From Corallococcus silvisoli (GTDB lineage: Bacteria; Myxococcota; Myxococcia; Myxococcales; Myxococcaceae), in the NCBI RefSeq assembly GCF_009909145.1, contig NZ_JAAAPJ010000011.1:186001-250000 (forward strand): 64,000 nucleotides of DNA, read 5' to 3'. Positions 1 to 7,846 of the stretch are shown here, in pieces. A program made the position numbers and the translations under genes. How positions within the stretch are numbered: position 1 is the stretch's first letter; the number at the start of each line of letters is the position of its first letter. The notes beneath the pieces are model-generated. The model ran no database searches. It saw only the letters and a list, made by a program, of their open reading frames with translations, and was not told the origin of the DNA.

Positions 1-636
1 CGCCAGCTCCGCCGCGCGCTTGAGGGCGAGGTCCTTCAGCATGGGCACCGGGACGACTTCATCCACGATGCCCAGCTTCTTCGCCTTGGACGGCTTGACG
101 CTCTTGCCGGTGAGGATGAGGTCCAGCGCCGCCTGCGCGCCGATGAGCGCGGGCAGCCGCTGCGTGCCGCCGGCGCCGGGGATGAGGCCCAGCTGTGTCT
201 CCGGCAGGCCCAGGGTCGTCTTGGGGCTGTCGGTGGCGATGCGGTAGTGACACGCGAGCGCCCACTCCAGGCCGCCGCCCAGACACGCGCCGTGGATGGC
301 CGCGACCACCGGCTTGGAGAAGGACTCCAGCCGGTCGAACTCCGTGTACGCCGCGTAGCTGATGGCCATGACTTCATCCGGGGACTTGAGGGTCTGGAGG
401 AAGTCGATGTTCGCGCCGACGACGAAGCTGTCCTTCTTGCCGGAGATGAACACGACGGCCTTCACCTCCGGGTCGCGCTCCGCCTGCAGGAGCAGCTCCG
501 TGGACGCGGTGCCCACCTCCGGCGACAGCGTGTTCACCGGGGCGCCCGGCAGGTCCACGGTGATGACCGCGATGCCGTCCGTGACGCCGTAGCTCAAGCC
601 CTGCTTCGCTTCGACTGCCTCTTGCTTGGTCGCCAT
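1..636 (-). CDS. fadJ: Beta-oxidation multifunctional protein, N-terminal enoyl-CoA hydratase part (FadJ-like), cut by left edge
   Basis: The minus frame is open from an ATG at 636 to the window edge, giving about 212 residues of a crotonase-fold domain. The GACLGGGLEWALACHYRIA stretch forms the oxyanion hole and CoA pocket, and GLPETQLGLIPGAGGTQRLP carries the catalytic-loop glutamate. In FadJ/FadB proteins this domain hydrates trans-2-enoyl-CoA and is followed by an L-3-hydroxyacyl-CoA dehydrogenase part, which would lie outside the window. Its ATG shares one base with the fadI stop (TGATG), so the two are probably translationally coupled as the hydratase/dehydrogenase and thiolase subunits of one cytoplasmic complex. 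A stand-alone enoyl-CoA hydratase is possible because the C-terminal part is unseen. Confidence 0.85.
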   Translation of the reverse strand, partial: MATKQEAVEAKQGLSYGVTDGIAVITVDLPGAPVNTLSPEVGTASTELLLQAERDPEVKAVVFISGKKDSFVVGANIDFLQTLKSPDEVMAISYAAYTEFDRLESFSKPVVAAIHGACLGGGLEWALACHYRIATDSPKTTLGLPETQLGLIPGAGGTQRLPALIGAQAALDLILTGKSVKPSKAKKLGIVDEVVPVPMLKDLALKRAAELA

Positions 637-1937
637 CACGCACGCTCCAGGATGACCGCGGCGCCCAGCCCGCCCGCGGCGCAGACGGTGCACAGCACCG
701 TGTTCTTGTTCCGACGCTTCAGCTCGTTCAGGGCCTGCGTGACGATGCGCGCCCCGGTGGCACCGAAGGGGTGCCCGATGGAGATGGAGCCGCCCGTCAC
801 GTTGAGCCGCGACCGGTCGATTTCACCCACCGGCGCGGCGAAGCCCGCCTTCTTCGCGAACTCCTTGGACGCCAGCGCCTGGAGGTTGCTCGCCACCTGC
901 GCGGCGAAGGCCTCGTGCATCTCCACCAGGTCGATGTCCGCGAGCTTCATCCCCGCGCGCTTGAGCGCCACGGGCGCCGCGTACGCCGGGCCCTGGAGCA
1001 GCTGGTCGCCCGGGTCCGTGGCCGCGAACGCGTGCGAGCGCAGGAAGCCCAGCGGCTCGTAGCCCAGCGCCTTCGCCTTCTCCTCGCTCATCAGGATGAG
1101 CGCCGCGGCGCCATCCGTCAGCGGGGACGCGTTGCCAGCGGTGACGCTGCCATAGCGGCGGTCGAACACCGGCTTGAGCTTGGACAGCGCCTCCAGGCTG
1201 GTGTCCTCGCGCACGATGTTGTCCTTGGTGGCGGACTGCTCGTACTTGGGCGGCACCAGGACGTGCATCACCTCGTCGTCGAAGCGGCCTTCCTTCCACG
1301 CCTTGGCCGCGTTCTGGTGCGAGTTGAACGCGATGAGGTCCTGCTCCTCGCGGGTGATGCCGTTCTCCTTGGCCATCTTCTCCGCGCTCTCGCCCATGGT
1401 CTCGCCGGTGGAGAACTCGGCGATGGCGGGGGGCACGGGGATGAGGTCCCTGGCCTTGAGCTTCTGGAAGGGCTTGAGCCTGTCCGGCAGGCTCTTGCCC
1501 TTGGACGACGCGGCCAGCGCGTGCGCCAGGGGACGGCTGGTGAAGATGGGCGCGTCCGACAGGGACTCGGTGCCGCCCGCGATGACGACGTCCGCGTCAC
1601 CCAGCGCGATGGCGTTGGCGCCCGCCACCATCGACTGGATGGACGTGGCGCAGGCGCGCGCCACCGTGAAGGCGTCGATGTTCTTGGGCAGGCCCGCCGC
1701 CAGCACCACCTCGCGCGCGATGGAGGGCGCGGTCAGCGTGGGGATGACCTGTCCGAAGACGACCTGGTTGATTTCGCGGGGGTCCAGGTCGCTGCGCTGC
1801 ACCAACTCCTGGACCACCATCCGGCCCAGGTCCAGCGCCGTCAGCCCGGCGAAGACGGTGCCCGCCTTCGCGAACGGCGTCCGCAGCCCCCGGACAATGG
1901 CCACCCGCCGGTGGCCGTTGCGCTTCTCGCTTGCCAT
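636..1937 (-). CDS. fadI: Acetyl-CoA acyltransferase (3-ketoacyl-CoA thiolase), FadI type
   Basis: This 433-residue protein has the full length of the FadI thiolases. It cleaves 3-ketoacyl-CoA with CoA to give acetyl-CoA and a shortened acyl-CoA, the last step of beta-oxidation, in the cytoplasm. The nucleophilic Cys is C96 in ARACATS. The second-half catalytic residues are H389 in GHPFGATGA and C419 in CTVCAAGG. Starting at ATG 1937 gives the canonical thiolase N-terminus. The gene is the first of a minus-strand pair with the FadJ-like gene, overlapping by one base. An inverted repeat sits just upstream of the start (1940-1971) and covers the likely ribosome binding site. A second thiolase/hydratase pair lies at 15.3-18.8 kb. 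Confidence 0.93.
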   Translation of the reverse strand: MASEKRNGHRRVAIVRGLRTPFAKAGTVFAGLTALDLGRMVVQELVQRSDLDPREINQVVFGQVIPTLTAPSIAREVVLAAGLPKNIDAFTVARACATSIQSMVAGANAIALGDADVVIAGGTESLSDAPIFTSRPLAHALAASSKGKSLPDRLKPFQKLKARDLIPVPPAIAEFSTGETMGESAEKMAKENGITREEQDLIAFNSHQNAAKAWKEGRFDDEVMHVLVPPKYEQSATKDNIVREDTSLEALSKLKPVFDRRYGSVTAGNASPLTDGAAALILMSEEKAKALGYEPLGFLRSHAFAATDPGDQLLQGPAYAAPVALKRAGMKLADIDLVEMHEAFAAQVASNLQALASKEFAKKAGFAAPVGEIDRSRLNVTGGSISIGHPFGATGARIVTQALNELKRRNKNTVLCTVCAAGGLGAAVILERA

Positions 1938-1939
1938 GT

Positions 1940-1971
1940 GTGCCTCACCCTCTGTGAAACGAGTGAGGCAC
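1940..1971 (-). promoter_or_regulatory. Inverted repeat over the fadI translation start region
   Basis: GTGCCTCAC at 1940-1948 is the exact reverse complement of GTGAGGCAC at 1963-1971, with a 14-nt spacer. The arm nearer the gene begins two bases upstream of the fadI ATG and, read on the minus strand, contains the GAGG Shine-Dalgarno-like core. It could be a repressor operator or a hairpin that hides the ribosome binding site; the sequence does not separate these. Confidence 0.45.
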
Positions 1972-2055
1972 TTCTAACGACCAGCAATGCACCGCGTCAA
2001 CGGCGGATTGATTCAAGAGTCAACTGCCCACCAGGAGGGGGGACGGGCCCCGGGC

Positions 2056-3099
2056 TCAGCCCAGGGTGCCCTGGCGGAGGGCAGCGCCGTGGCGGTGGAC
2101 GGCGTCCACGAGGAACTTCGCGGCGTCCGGGTCGGTGGGGGGGAGGATGCCGTGGCCCAGGTTGAAGATGTGCCCCACGGGGCCGGCGCGGCGGAGGATG
2201 TCCTTCACGCGGCCGTCCAGCTCCTCGCGGGGGAGGAACAGGTGGAGCGGGTCCAGGTTGCCCTGGGTGGCGACGTCGGGCCCGAGGATGCGGCGGCCCT
2301 CGTCCACGTTCACGCGCCAGTCCAGGCCGATGACGTCCGCGCCGGTGCGCTTCAAGAGCGGCAGGTGCGGGGTCATGTTGGTGCCGAAGAGGATGACGGG
2401 GACGCCGGTGGCCTTGAGCTCCGTGACCATGCGGGTGAGGTACGGGAGGCTGAAGCGTTCGAAGTCCCAGGGGGACAGCTCGCCGCCCCAGGAGTCGAAG
2501 ATCTGGACGATGCTGGCGCCGGCCTCCACCTGCATCTTGAGGTACGGGATGAGGGTGTCGGTGAGCTTCTGGAAGAGGCGGTGGGCCAGCTCCGGCTGCT
2601 CGAAGAGCAGGCGCTTGATGACGATGTAGCTCTTGGAGCCGCCGCCCTCGACCATGTACGCGGCCAGGGTGAAGGGCGCGCCCGCGAAGCCGATGACGGG
2701 CACGGAGTCGTTGAGGGCCTTGCGCGTGCGGCGGATGGCCTCCGCGACGAAGCCGGTGCCTTCGACGGGGTCCGGGACGCCGAGCTTGTCGATGTCCGCG
2801 GCGGTGCGCAGCGGGTTGGGGAAGTGCGGGCCCTTGTCCCCGAGCTCCAGGTGGATGCCCATGGCCTCCACGGGGATGAGGATGTCGGAGAAGATGATGG
2901 CCGCGTCCACGCCCAGGCGGGTGATGGGCTGGACGGTGACCTCCGCGGCCAGGTCCGGGTGCTTGCAGAGATCGAGGAAGGGGATGGTGCCGCGGATGGC
3001 GCGGTACTCGGGCAGGTAGCGGCCCGCCTGACGCATCAGCCACACGGGGGTGGTGTCGGTCGGCTGGCGGCGCGCCGTGCGCAGGAGTCGGTCGTTCAC
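2056..3099 (-). CDS. hemE: Uroporphyrinogen III decarboxylase
   Basis: HemE removes the four acetate carboxyls of uroporphyrinogen III to give coproporphyrinogen III in haem biosynthesis, in the cytoplasm. The protein has 347 residues, normal for the family. The N-terminal signature PVWLMRQAGRYLPEYR is at residues 18-33, and its RQAGR arginines bind substrate carboxylates. GFAGAPFT and the IFDSWGG motif with its conserved aspartate follow. ATG 3099 gives the expected MNDRLLRTARR start. It is on the same strand as fadI but transcribed before it and separated by about 120 bp, so it may have its own promoter. No other haem gene is in view. Confidence 0.95.
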   Translation of the reverse strand: MNDRLLRTARRQPTDTTPVWLMRQAGRYLPEYRAIRGTIPFLDLCKHPDLAAEVTVQPITRLGVDAAIIFSDILIPVEAMGIHLELGDKGPHFPNPLRTAADIDKLGVPDPVEGTGFVAEAIRRTRKALNDSVPVIGFAGAPFTLAAYMVEGGGSKSYIVIKRLLFEQPELAHRLFQKLTDTLIPYLKMQVEAGASIVQIFDSWGGELSPWDFERFSLPYLTRMVTELKATGVPVILFGTNMTPHLPLLKRTGADVIGLDWRVNVDEGRRILGPDVATQGNLDPLHLFLPREELDGRVKDILRRAGPVGHIFNLGHGILPPTDPDAAKFLVDAVHRHGAALRQGTLG

Positions 3100-3164
3100 G
3101 TCGTCACCTTGAAGGGGCGGGAGGGAGTCACGGGCTTCACGGCCCGGGGGTGTACCCTATCCGC

Positions 3165-3788
3165 ATGGACCAAGCGTATCGCTACATTCCGAGCCTCCTC
3201 GCGCTTGCATGCATGGCCTGCGCGACGGGCCGGAGCGCGTCACCGCCGCTGCCCCGGTGGCCGCTGCCCGGCGAGTCGGTCCGCTGGGAGCCGGTCCCTG
3301 GCGTCAGCGTGATTGCGCCACCCCTTCCCCCAGCGAAACCGGAACCTGAGCGCTCGGCGACCCATGCTGAATGCAAGCACCTCGACCCCTCCGCCATCAT
3401 CGACCTGGCGTCTCGCGCCACCACGCTCTTCGTCTGCTCCTGGTATCACCACGACTCCGACAGGCAGCTCCGCATGGACTGGTCCGCCAATATCTTCGAC
3501 CCCGAAGCGTCACCAGAAGACAACCTCCAGCGGCTCGAACGGGAGCAGGTCCGTCCCTTCGCAGGAACCGAGTACACGCGCCTGCCCGCGCCATGGGTGG
3601 GCTGGGAATGGCACAAGGCGGTCCGCGAATGGGGCGGTCCAGGTCCCGGCGAAAACATCAGCGACCGATGGATTGTCGTTGGGAGAGGACTGCTCTTCCT
3701 TCAGACGATCTCCCTCGAAAACGACCCGTTCCCCGAGGGAGAGGCGTTCCTCGACTCGCTGAGGGTCACCGCCACGGAACAACGGTGA
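3165..3788 (+). CDS. Putative lipoprotein of unknown function
   Basis: Starting at ATG 3165 gives 207 residues. The N-terminus has a short hydrophobic signal ending in the lipobox-like LACMACATG, so an exported lipidated protein is likely. A GTG at 3150 would add five residues. The proline-rich linker (about 30-65) is followed by a compact domain with two well-spaced cysteines (ECKHLD and FVCSWYHH) and several tryptophans. I recognise no family. It stands alone, convergent with the lipoprotein gene at 3849-4475, and no operon partner is evident. Confidence 0.6.
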   Translation: MDQAYRYIPSLLALACMACATGRSASPPLPRWPLPGESVRWEPVPGVSVIAPPLPPAKPEPERSATHAECKHLDPSAIIDLASRATTLFVCSWYHHDSDRQLRMDWSANIFDPEASPEDNLQRLEREQVRPFAGTEYTRLPAPWVGWEWHKAVREWGGPGPGENISDRWIVVGRGLLFLQTISLENDPFPEGEAFLDSLRVTATEQR

Positions 3789-3848
3789 ACCCGATGACGA
3801 GCCCGTTGTTTCCCGCGTTCAATCAACAAGGCCCCTTGGGAGCCTCGC

Positions 3849-4475
3849 TCAGCCGCCATCCTTGCCGCCGCCGTGGTCATCGCCTCCGTCGTCGTCCCCG
3901 CCGCCGTGGTCATCCGATGGCAGCGTGATGTCGCGCACCTGCTCCTCCCCCTCGCGGACGCAGACCTCCTCCTCCAGGTCCTCCAGGTGGTCGGCCTTCA
4001 CCTCCAACTCGTAGCAACCCGCGGGCAGCGGCCCCAGTCGCGCCTCGCCGTTCCCAGCGTCCACCTTCACCTTGTCGCCGCCCGTGCCCTTCAGCTCCAC
4101 CTCCACACCGGAGGGGATGGCGCCCCGCTCGTCCGTCACCCGCAGGGTGAGGAAGGCGCCGGGTCCGGACTGGATGTCGCCCACGTCGGTGACTCGGGCG
4201 CCCTGGGCCACCACGGGCTTTCGCGCCGCCCGCGTCTTCGTCGCGATGACGAACAGCTCCAGCGACGTCGCGGGCACGCCGTCCAGTTCGAACCGCCCGT
4301 CCGAGTCCACTGACACGCGCAGGTCGGAGCGCCCCAGCACGCTCACGCGCGCCACGCCCGACTCCGCGCCGAGCACGCGCCCTCGCACCGTGCCCGTCCG
4401 CAACGGCCCGTTGTCGAAGCCGCCACAGCCGGCCAGCGCCAGCACCATGGCCCACCCGCATGCATTGGCTCGCAT
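3849..4475 (-). CDS. Lipoprotein with carboxypeptidase-regulatory-like beta domains and an Asp/His/Gly-rich tail
   Basis: From ATG 4475 the product is 208 residues. The signal peptide ends at the lipobox VLALAGCGGF. The body contains two repeats of the type seen in carboxypeptidase regulatory-like/Cna-B folds (TGTVRGRVLGAESGVARVSV, then VEVELKGTGGDKVKVD with GCYELEVKADH). The last roughly 20 residues are almost only D, G, H and K (for example HGGGDDDGGDDHGGG), which could bind divalent metal. The ATG overlaps the caspase gene stop by one base (TGATG), so it is the last gene of the sigma/anti-sigma/caspase operon. An earlier in-frame ATG at 4631 would lie inside the caspase gene and is rejected because the signal peptide fits 4475. 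Confidence 0.75.
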   Translation of the reverse strand: MRANACGWAMVLALAGCGGFDNGPLRTGTVRGRVLGAESGVARVSVLGRSDLRVSVDSDGRFELDGVPATSLELFVIATKTRAARKPVVAQGARVTDVGDIQSGPGAFLTLRVTDERGAIPSGVEVELKGTGGDKVKVDAGNGEARLGPLPAGCYELEVKADHLEDLEEEVCVREGEEQVRDITLPSDDHGGGDDDGGDDHGGGKDGG

Positions 4476-6160
4476 CAGAAGCGGTACCCTCCGGCCAGCA
4501 TCAGGCCTCCAAAGCCCACCATGCGCGTCTGCCCGTCCACCGGGACATAGGCCCACAGCAACTGCGTGCGTGCTTCCAACACCCATGCCGGGCTGAAACG
4601 GAACGACACCGCGGCCATCCACCCCGGCCATGCCGTCAGGTAGTGCTCATTCCGGTCCAGCAACTCCAACTGGAAGGAGCGCTCCAGCCACAAGCCGGCC
4701 ACGCGCGGACCCGTGGAGAAGCCCAGCCGTCCCCACGTCCACGTCGGCCCCAGGGCCACGCCCACGAGCAGCGTGCGATGGCGCACCGGAACGAACCCGC
4801 CCGGCTCCAACCGCAGCGACTGGCTCCCCTGCCCCGCCGCCACGTCGACCCAGAGGTCCAACCTCCCCTCCAGCAGCACGCCCTCCCAGCCCAGGCCCAC
4901 GCCCGCGAGCCCGGACGCGGGCAGCACCTGCTCGCGGCTGCGCGTATCGAGGAAGCCCAACACGCCCGCCCCCAACGTCACCGTGCGCCGGGGCCCGTCC
5001 GCCACGGAGCGCAGGAGCGCCTCCAGCTCCCGCCGCTCACCGGAGCGCAGCGCCACGGTGTCCTCCCACAACACCTGGCCGCCCTTGCGCAGCTCCAGCC
5101 TGCGCCGGCCTTCCGGCACCACCACGCCCCCAGGCAGCTCCCCCGCCTCCTGGCCATCCACCTTGAGCGTGAAGCCCTCCAGCCGCGCGCTGTAGGAGAA
5201 GACCTCCGGCTGTCCGGGCCGCTCCAACGTGCCGGCCAGCAACACCGGATCCGCGCCCACCTCCAGCATCTGCGCGCTGGGCCGCTGACGCCCTTCCGTA
5301 TAGGCCCATGTGTTGCGCCGGGCCCAGTCGTGCGCCTCCGTGGCGCTCACCGCGCCGTCGCGGTTGCGGTCGCCGCGTCCATCCAGTGCCTGGATGAGGA
5401 AGTGCGTGTAGATGTCATTGGCCAGCGCGTCGTCCTCTCGCGCCGCCTCGCCCCAGTCGCTGGCGGACAACACCAGCGACGCGCGGCTCGCCGCCTCCAG
5501 CGGCTGCATCAGGAAGGGCGCCTTGGTGTGCGACAGCTCGTCGCGCACCTCCGGGGGGAGCAGCGACTTGCCCGTGCCGCTGTGACAGGTGGCCAGCACC
5601 AGCACCCGCCGCCGGGACCCCAGCCGCTCCAGCGCCTGCTCCAGGCTCGCCATCTCCAGCCCCGTTCCGGCCACATCCCGGTAGCGGGTGTCCGACGTCA
5701 CCAGGTAGCGCCGCAGCTCGCCTCGCGCGTCGCGCGCCAGCGAGCCGTGGCCGGACACGTAGACGACCACCACGTCCTGTGGACGCCACGACCGGGCCTC
5801 CAAGGCCTGGAGCGCGGCGAGCACGGCGGTCCGCGTCGTCTGCTCGGGGCGCGTGAGCACCGTCACGGAGCGGAAGCCCCCACGCGAGGGATCCGCCAGC
5901 ACGCGGCCCAGGTCGTCCGCGTCCTTCGCCGCGTAGCGCAACCCATTCCACGAGGGGTCCGCGTACGCGGAGATCCCGATGAGCAGCGCGTGCCGTTCGC
6001 CCTCCTGCGCCGTGGCCAGCACGCCGTCCTCCAGGCGCACCCGCACCGCGCGGCCCTTCTCCCGCGAGTCCGCCGTGCGGCATGCGCCGAGCGTCACCAG
6101 CGCAAGCACCAGGGGGATGAACAGCAGGCGGGACACGCGCGGCTCCTCAGGGAGCAGCAT
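4475..6160 (-). CDS. Caspase-family (peptidase C14) lipoprotein with beta-rich C-terminal domain
   Basis: The 561-residue protein starts with a signal sequence and lipobox LVTLGAC (about 22-27), so it is exported. Residues about 55-290 form a caspase-like fold: ALLIGISAY opens the first strand, the catalytic His is H138 in YVSGHGS and the catalytic Cys is C192 in LATCHSG. An EF-like DGRGDRNRDGAVSATE segment precedes a PEGA-like beta domain (about 320-385). The last 180 residues read as alternating beta strands and end in aromatic F, as outer-membrane beta-barrels do; that localisation is inference. It overlaps the anti-sigma gene by 14 nt upstream and the lipoprotein gene by 1 nt downstream. 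The protease class is known; its substrate is not. Confidence 0.85.
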   Translation of the reverse strand: MLLPEEPRVSRLLFIPLVLALVTLGACRTADSREKGRAVRVRLEDGVLATAQEGERHALLIGISAYADPSWNGLRYAAKDADDLGRVLADPSRGGFRSVTVLTRPEQTTRTAVLAALQALEARSWRPQDVVVVYVSGHGSLARDARGELRRYLVTSDTRYRDVAGTGLEMASLEQALERLGSRRRVLVLATCHSGTGKSLLPPEVRDELSHTKAPFLMQPLEAASRASLVLSASDWGEAAREDDALANDIYTHFLIQALDGRGDRNRDGAVSATEAHDWARRNTWAYTEGRQRPSAQMLEVGADPVLLAGTLERPGQPEVFSYSARLEGFTLKVDGQEAGELPGGVVVPEGRRRLELRKGGQVLWEDTVALRSGERRELEALLRSVADGPRRTVTLGAGVLGFLDTRSREQVLPASGLAGVGLGWEGVLLEGRLDLWVDVAAGQGSQSLRLEPGGFVPVRHRTLLVGVALGPTWTWGRLGFSTGPRVAGLWLERSFQLELLDRNEHYLTAWPGWMAAVSFRFSPAWVLEARTQLLWAYVPVDGQTRMVGFGGLMLAGGYRF

Positions 6161-6938
6161 GCCCCGACTCCACCCTCAAGCGAAGACGGACCTGGGCCGC
6201 GTCCTGGGGCACCTGCCCGCTGACGCGCACCGCCTCCAGCGCCGCGGCCCCCTGCTCCCCTTGTGGCCAGGCGACCAGCACCAGCGTCACCGGTCCGTGT
6301 TCGTCCTCCAGCGACACGCCCGCCAGGTCCGCGCCGTCCCGGAGGTCATGCGTGCCCGGGGTCAGCGCGTGGCGGCCCAGGACCTGCGGGGGCACACCGG
6401 GAGCCTCGCGCACCAGCAAGGCGTCGCCGGACTCACTGGCGTGGTAGCGAAGGAGCACCACCGCTTCCGGCGGGAGCACCGCCCCGTCGGCGACCGCGCG
6501 CACCTCTCCGTCCGGCAGCCGCGCCGCCGCCGTGACCTCCAATGCCAGGGGCGCGCTCCCCTTGGTGCGCTGCGAGGACGGCGCCACGCCCGGCCTATCG
6601 GTGCCTGGACGCACGACGAGGGCCAGGACGACCGCGGCCGCCGCCCCGAGCGCTCCGGTCAACCACGCCCGCCTCGGACCGCCGAGCTTCCGGCGCACCC
6701 GGGCCCAGCCGACGGCGTCCTCCCGGAGGGGCCGTCCGGAGGTCTCGACGAGCGCTTCGTCCGCCAGCGCATCCAGACCGAAGGCGTCACCAGATTCCGC
6801 GTCCTCTCCGGCGAGGAACGTCTCGCAGGTCTCGCAGGGGCGCGAGAGGTGGTCGGCGAAGTACCGCACCGCTTCGGGCTCCCGCTGCTGGAGGGCCTTC
6901 AAGGACTCCACGTCCAGGTGTCTGTCGCTCCCGCTCAT
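6147..6938 (-). CDS. Putative membrane anti-sigma factor with zinc-binding motif
   Basis: The 263-residue protein has an N-terminal cytoplasmic part with H30 followed by C35 and C38 (DHLSRPCETC), resembling the HxxxCxxC zinc site of anti-sigma (ZAS) domains. A single membrane helix follows at about 91-110 (AWLTGALGAAAAVVLALVV), then a roughly 150-residue outer domain of likely beta structure. It lies three bases downstream of the ECF sigma gene on the same strand, the normal arrangement for a sigma/anti-sigma pair. The inference is that it holds the sigma factor inactive at the membrane and senses an envelope cue. Its 3' end overlaps the caspase gene by 14 nt. Confidence 0.78.
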   Translation of the reverse strand: MSGSDRHLDVESLKALQQREPEAVRYFADHLSRPCETCETFLAGEDAESGDAFGLDALADEALVETSGRPLREDAVGWARVRRKLGGPRRAWLTGALGAAAAVVLALVVRPGTDRPGVAPSSQRTKGSAPLALEVTAAARLPDGEVRAVADGAVLPPEAVVLLRYHASESGDALLVREAPGVPPQVLGRHALTPGTHDLRDGADLAGVSLEDEHGPVTLVLVAWPQGEQGAAALEAVRVSGQVPQDAAQVRLRLRVESGHAAP

Positions 6939-6941
6939 GGC

Positions 6942-7514
6942 TCACCCCACCTCCGCGGCCAACAGCCGCGCCAGCAGCTCACGCTTCACCCGGGCGCGGA
7001 AGCGCTCCAAGCGCATCGTCACCGCGCTCTTGCCCAGCCCCAGGCGGTCGGCGATCTCCCGCGCGCTCAGCTCTCCCTCCAGATAGAAGAGCCGGGCCGT
7101 GTCCTTCTCCGGCCCCTCGGGCAGCCCTTCGATGAGCGCGCGCACCACCGCCACCCGGCGCTCCAGCGTCAAGGATGGCGGCAGCGCGGGCACGGCGGCG
7201 TCCGCCTCTCGCGCCAGGTCCTCCGCCACGCGGGCCCGGGCCTTCGCGCCACGGCTGAGCGCATACGCGTGGTGCCGGGCGATGGTCAGCAGCCAGCCGC
7301 TGAACGCGCGCGGGTGCTGGAGCCGGGGCAGCTCGCGGAAGGCACGCACGAACGTCTCCTGCACCACGTCCTCCACCTCCGCCGCCCCCAGCGCCCCCGA
7401 GCCCTGCGCCACACGGCGCACGGCCCCGTGGAAGCGCTGGTAGAGCTGGCCGCATGCGGGCTGCTCGCCCCGCGCCGCCCGGCGGATGCAGTCCGCCAGC
7501 TCCTGCTCCGTCAC
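6942..7514 (-). CDS. ECF-type RNA polymerase sigma factor
   Basis: The product is 190 residues from a GTG at 7514 (a second GTG is at 7517), preceded by a GGGAGG ribosome site; the frame is open further upstream to 7811, but that would add a low-complexity leader of about 99 residues. Region 2 is visible in YQRFHGAVRRVA and DVVQETFVRAFRELPRL, with the FSGWLLTIARHHAYALSR -10 recognition helix. Region 4 is the helix-turn-helix LSAREIADRLGLGKSAVTMRL. It heads the operon of anti-sigma, caspase protein and lipoprotein and is divergent from the DUF4382-like gene. ECF factors of this layout usually autoregulate from the adjacent promoter, which is inference here. Confidence 0.92.
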   Translation of the reverse strand: MTEQELADCIRRAARGEQPACGQLYQRFHGAVRRVAQGSGALGAAEVEDVVQETFVRAFRELPRLQHPRAFSGWLLTIARHHAYALSRGAKARARVAEDLAREADAAVPALPPSLTLERRVAVVRALIEGLPEGPEKDTARLFYLEGELSAREIADRLGLGKSAVTMRLERFRARVKRELLARLLAAEVG

Positions 7515-7846
7515 CACGCCGCCCTCCCAGCCCTCGCGCCAGACCGACGCCCGCGCGTGGGTCCCCGTTCGGGGCGACGCCCCGGCCGGGATGCCCGTCC
7601 AGCTGTGAAGGTGCACGCCATGGCTCCCGTCGAGTACCCCGTCGACAGGGAAGGAGTCACGAAGGGCTTTTCCGGCCACGGCCCCCGCCCGTCCGGAGGC
7701 TGGAGCCCCTGGAAGCGGATGTCCCACCCCGCAAGAAAGCCGCGGGGAAACTCCCGGCCGTGGCCGTTTCGCGCGGCCGGACTCCTTCCTTTTCAACGGA
7801 AGGCGGCCCATCGCAACGCGCCCTCCAGAACCTGGGGATACACGTC
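7515..7846. promoter_or_regulatory. Divergent intergenic region, sigma operon versus lipoprotein gene
   Basis: This 332-bp gap separates the ECF sigma operon (minus) from the DUF4382-like gene (plus), so it must hold promoters in both directions. It is very GC-rich, with several short palindromic runs (for example GTCGAGTACCCCGTCGAC near 7628). I could not place a convincing -35/-10 pair in either direction. Confidence 0.4.

Noticed and set aside
771..2165. 464-codon plus frame across fadI and into the hemE end
   Set aside because: It crosses two well-supported genes and has no recognisable fold.
7514..7811. N-terminal extension of the ECF sigma factor to 7811
   Set aside because: The extra 99 residues are low complexity and the GTG at 7514 has a good ribosome site and gives the normal family length.
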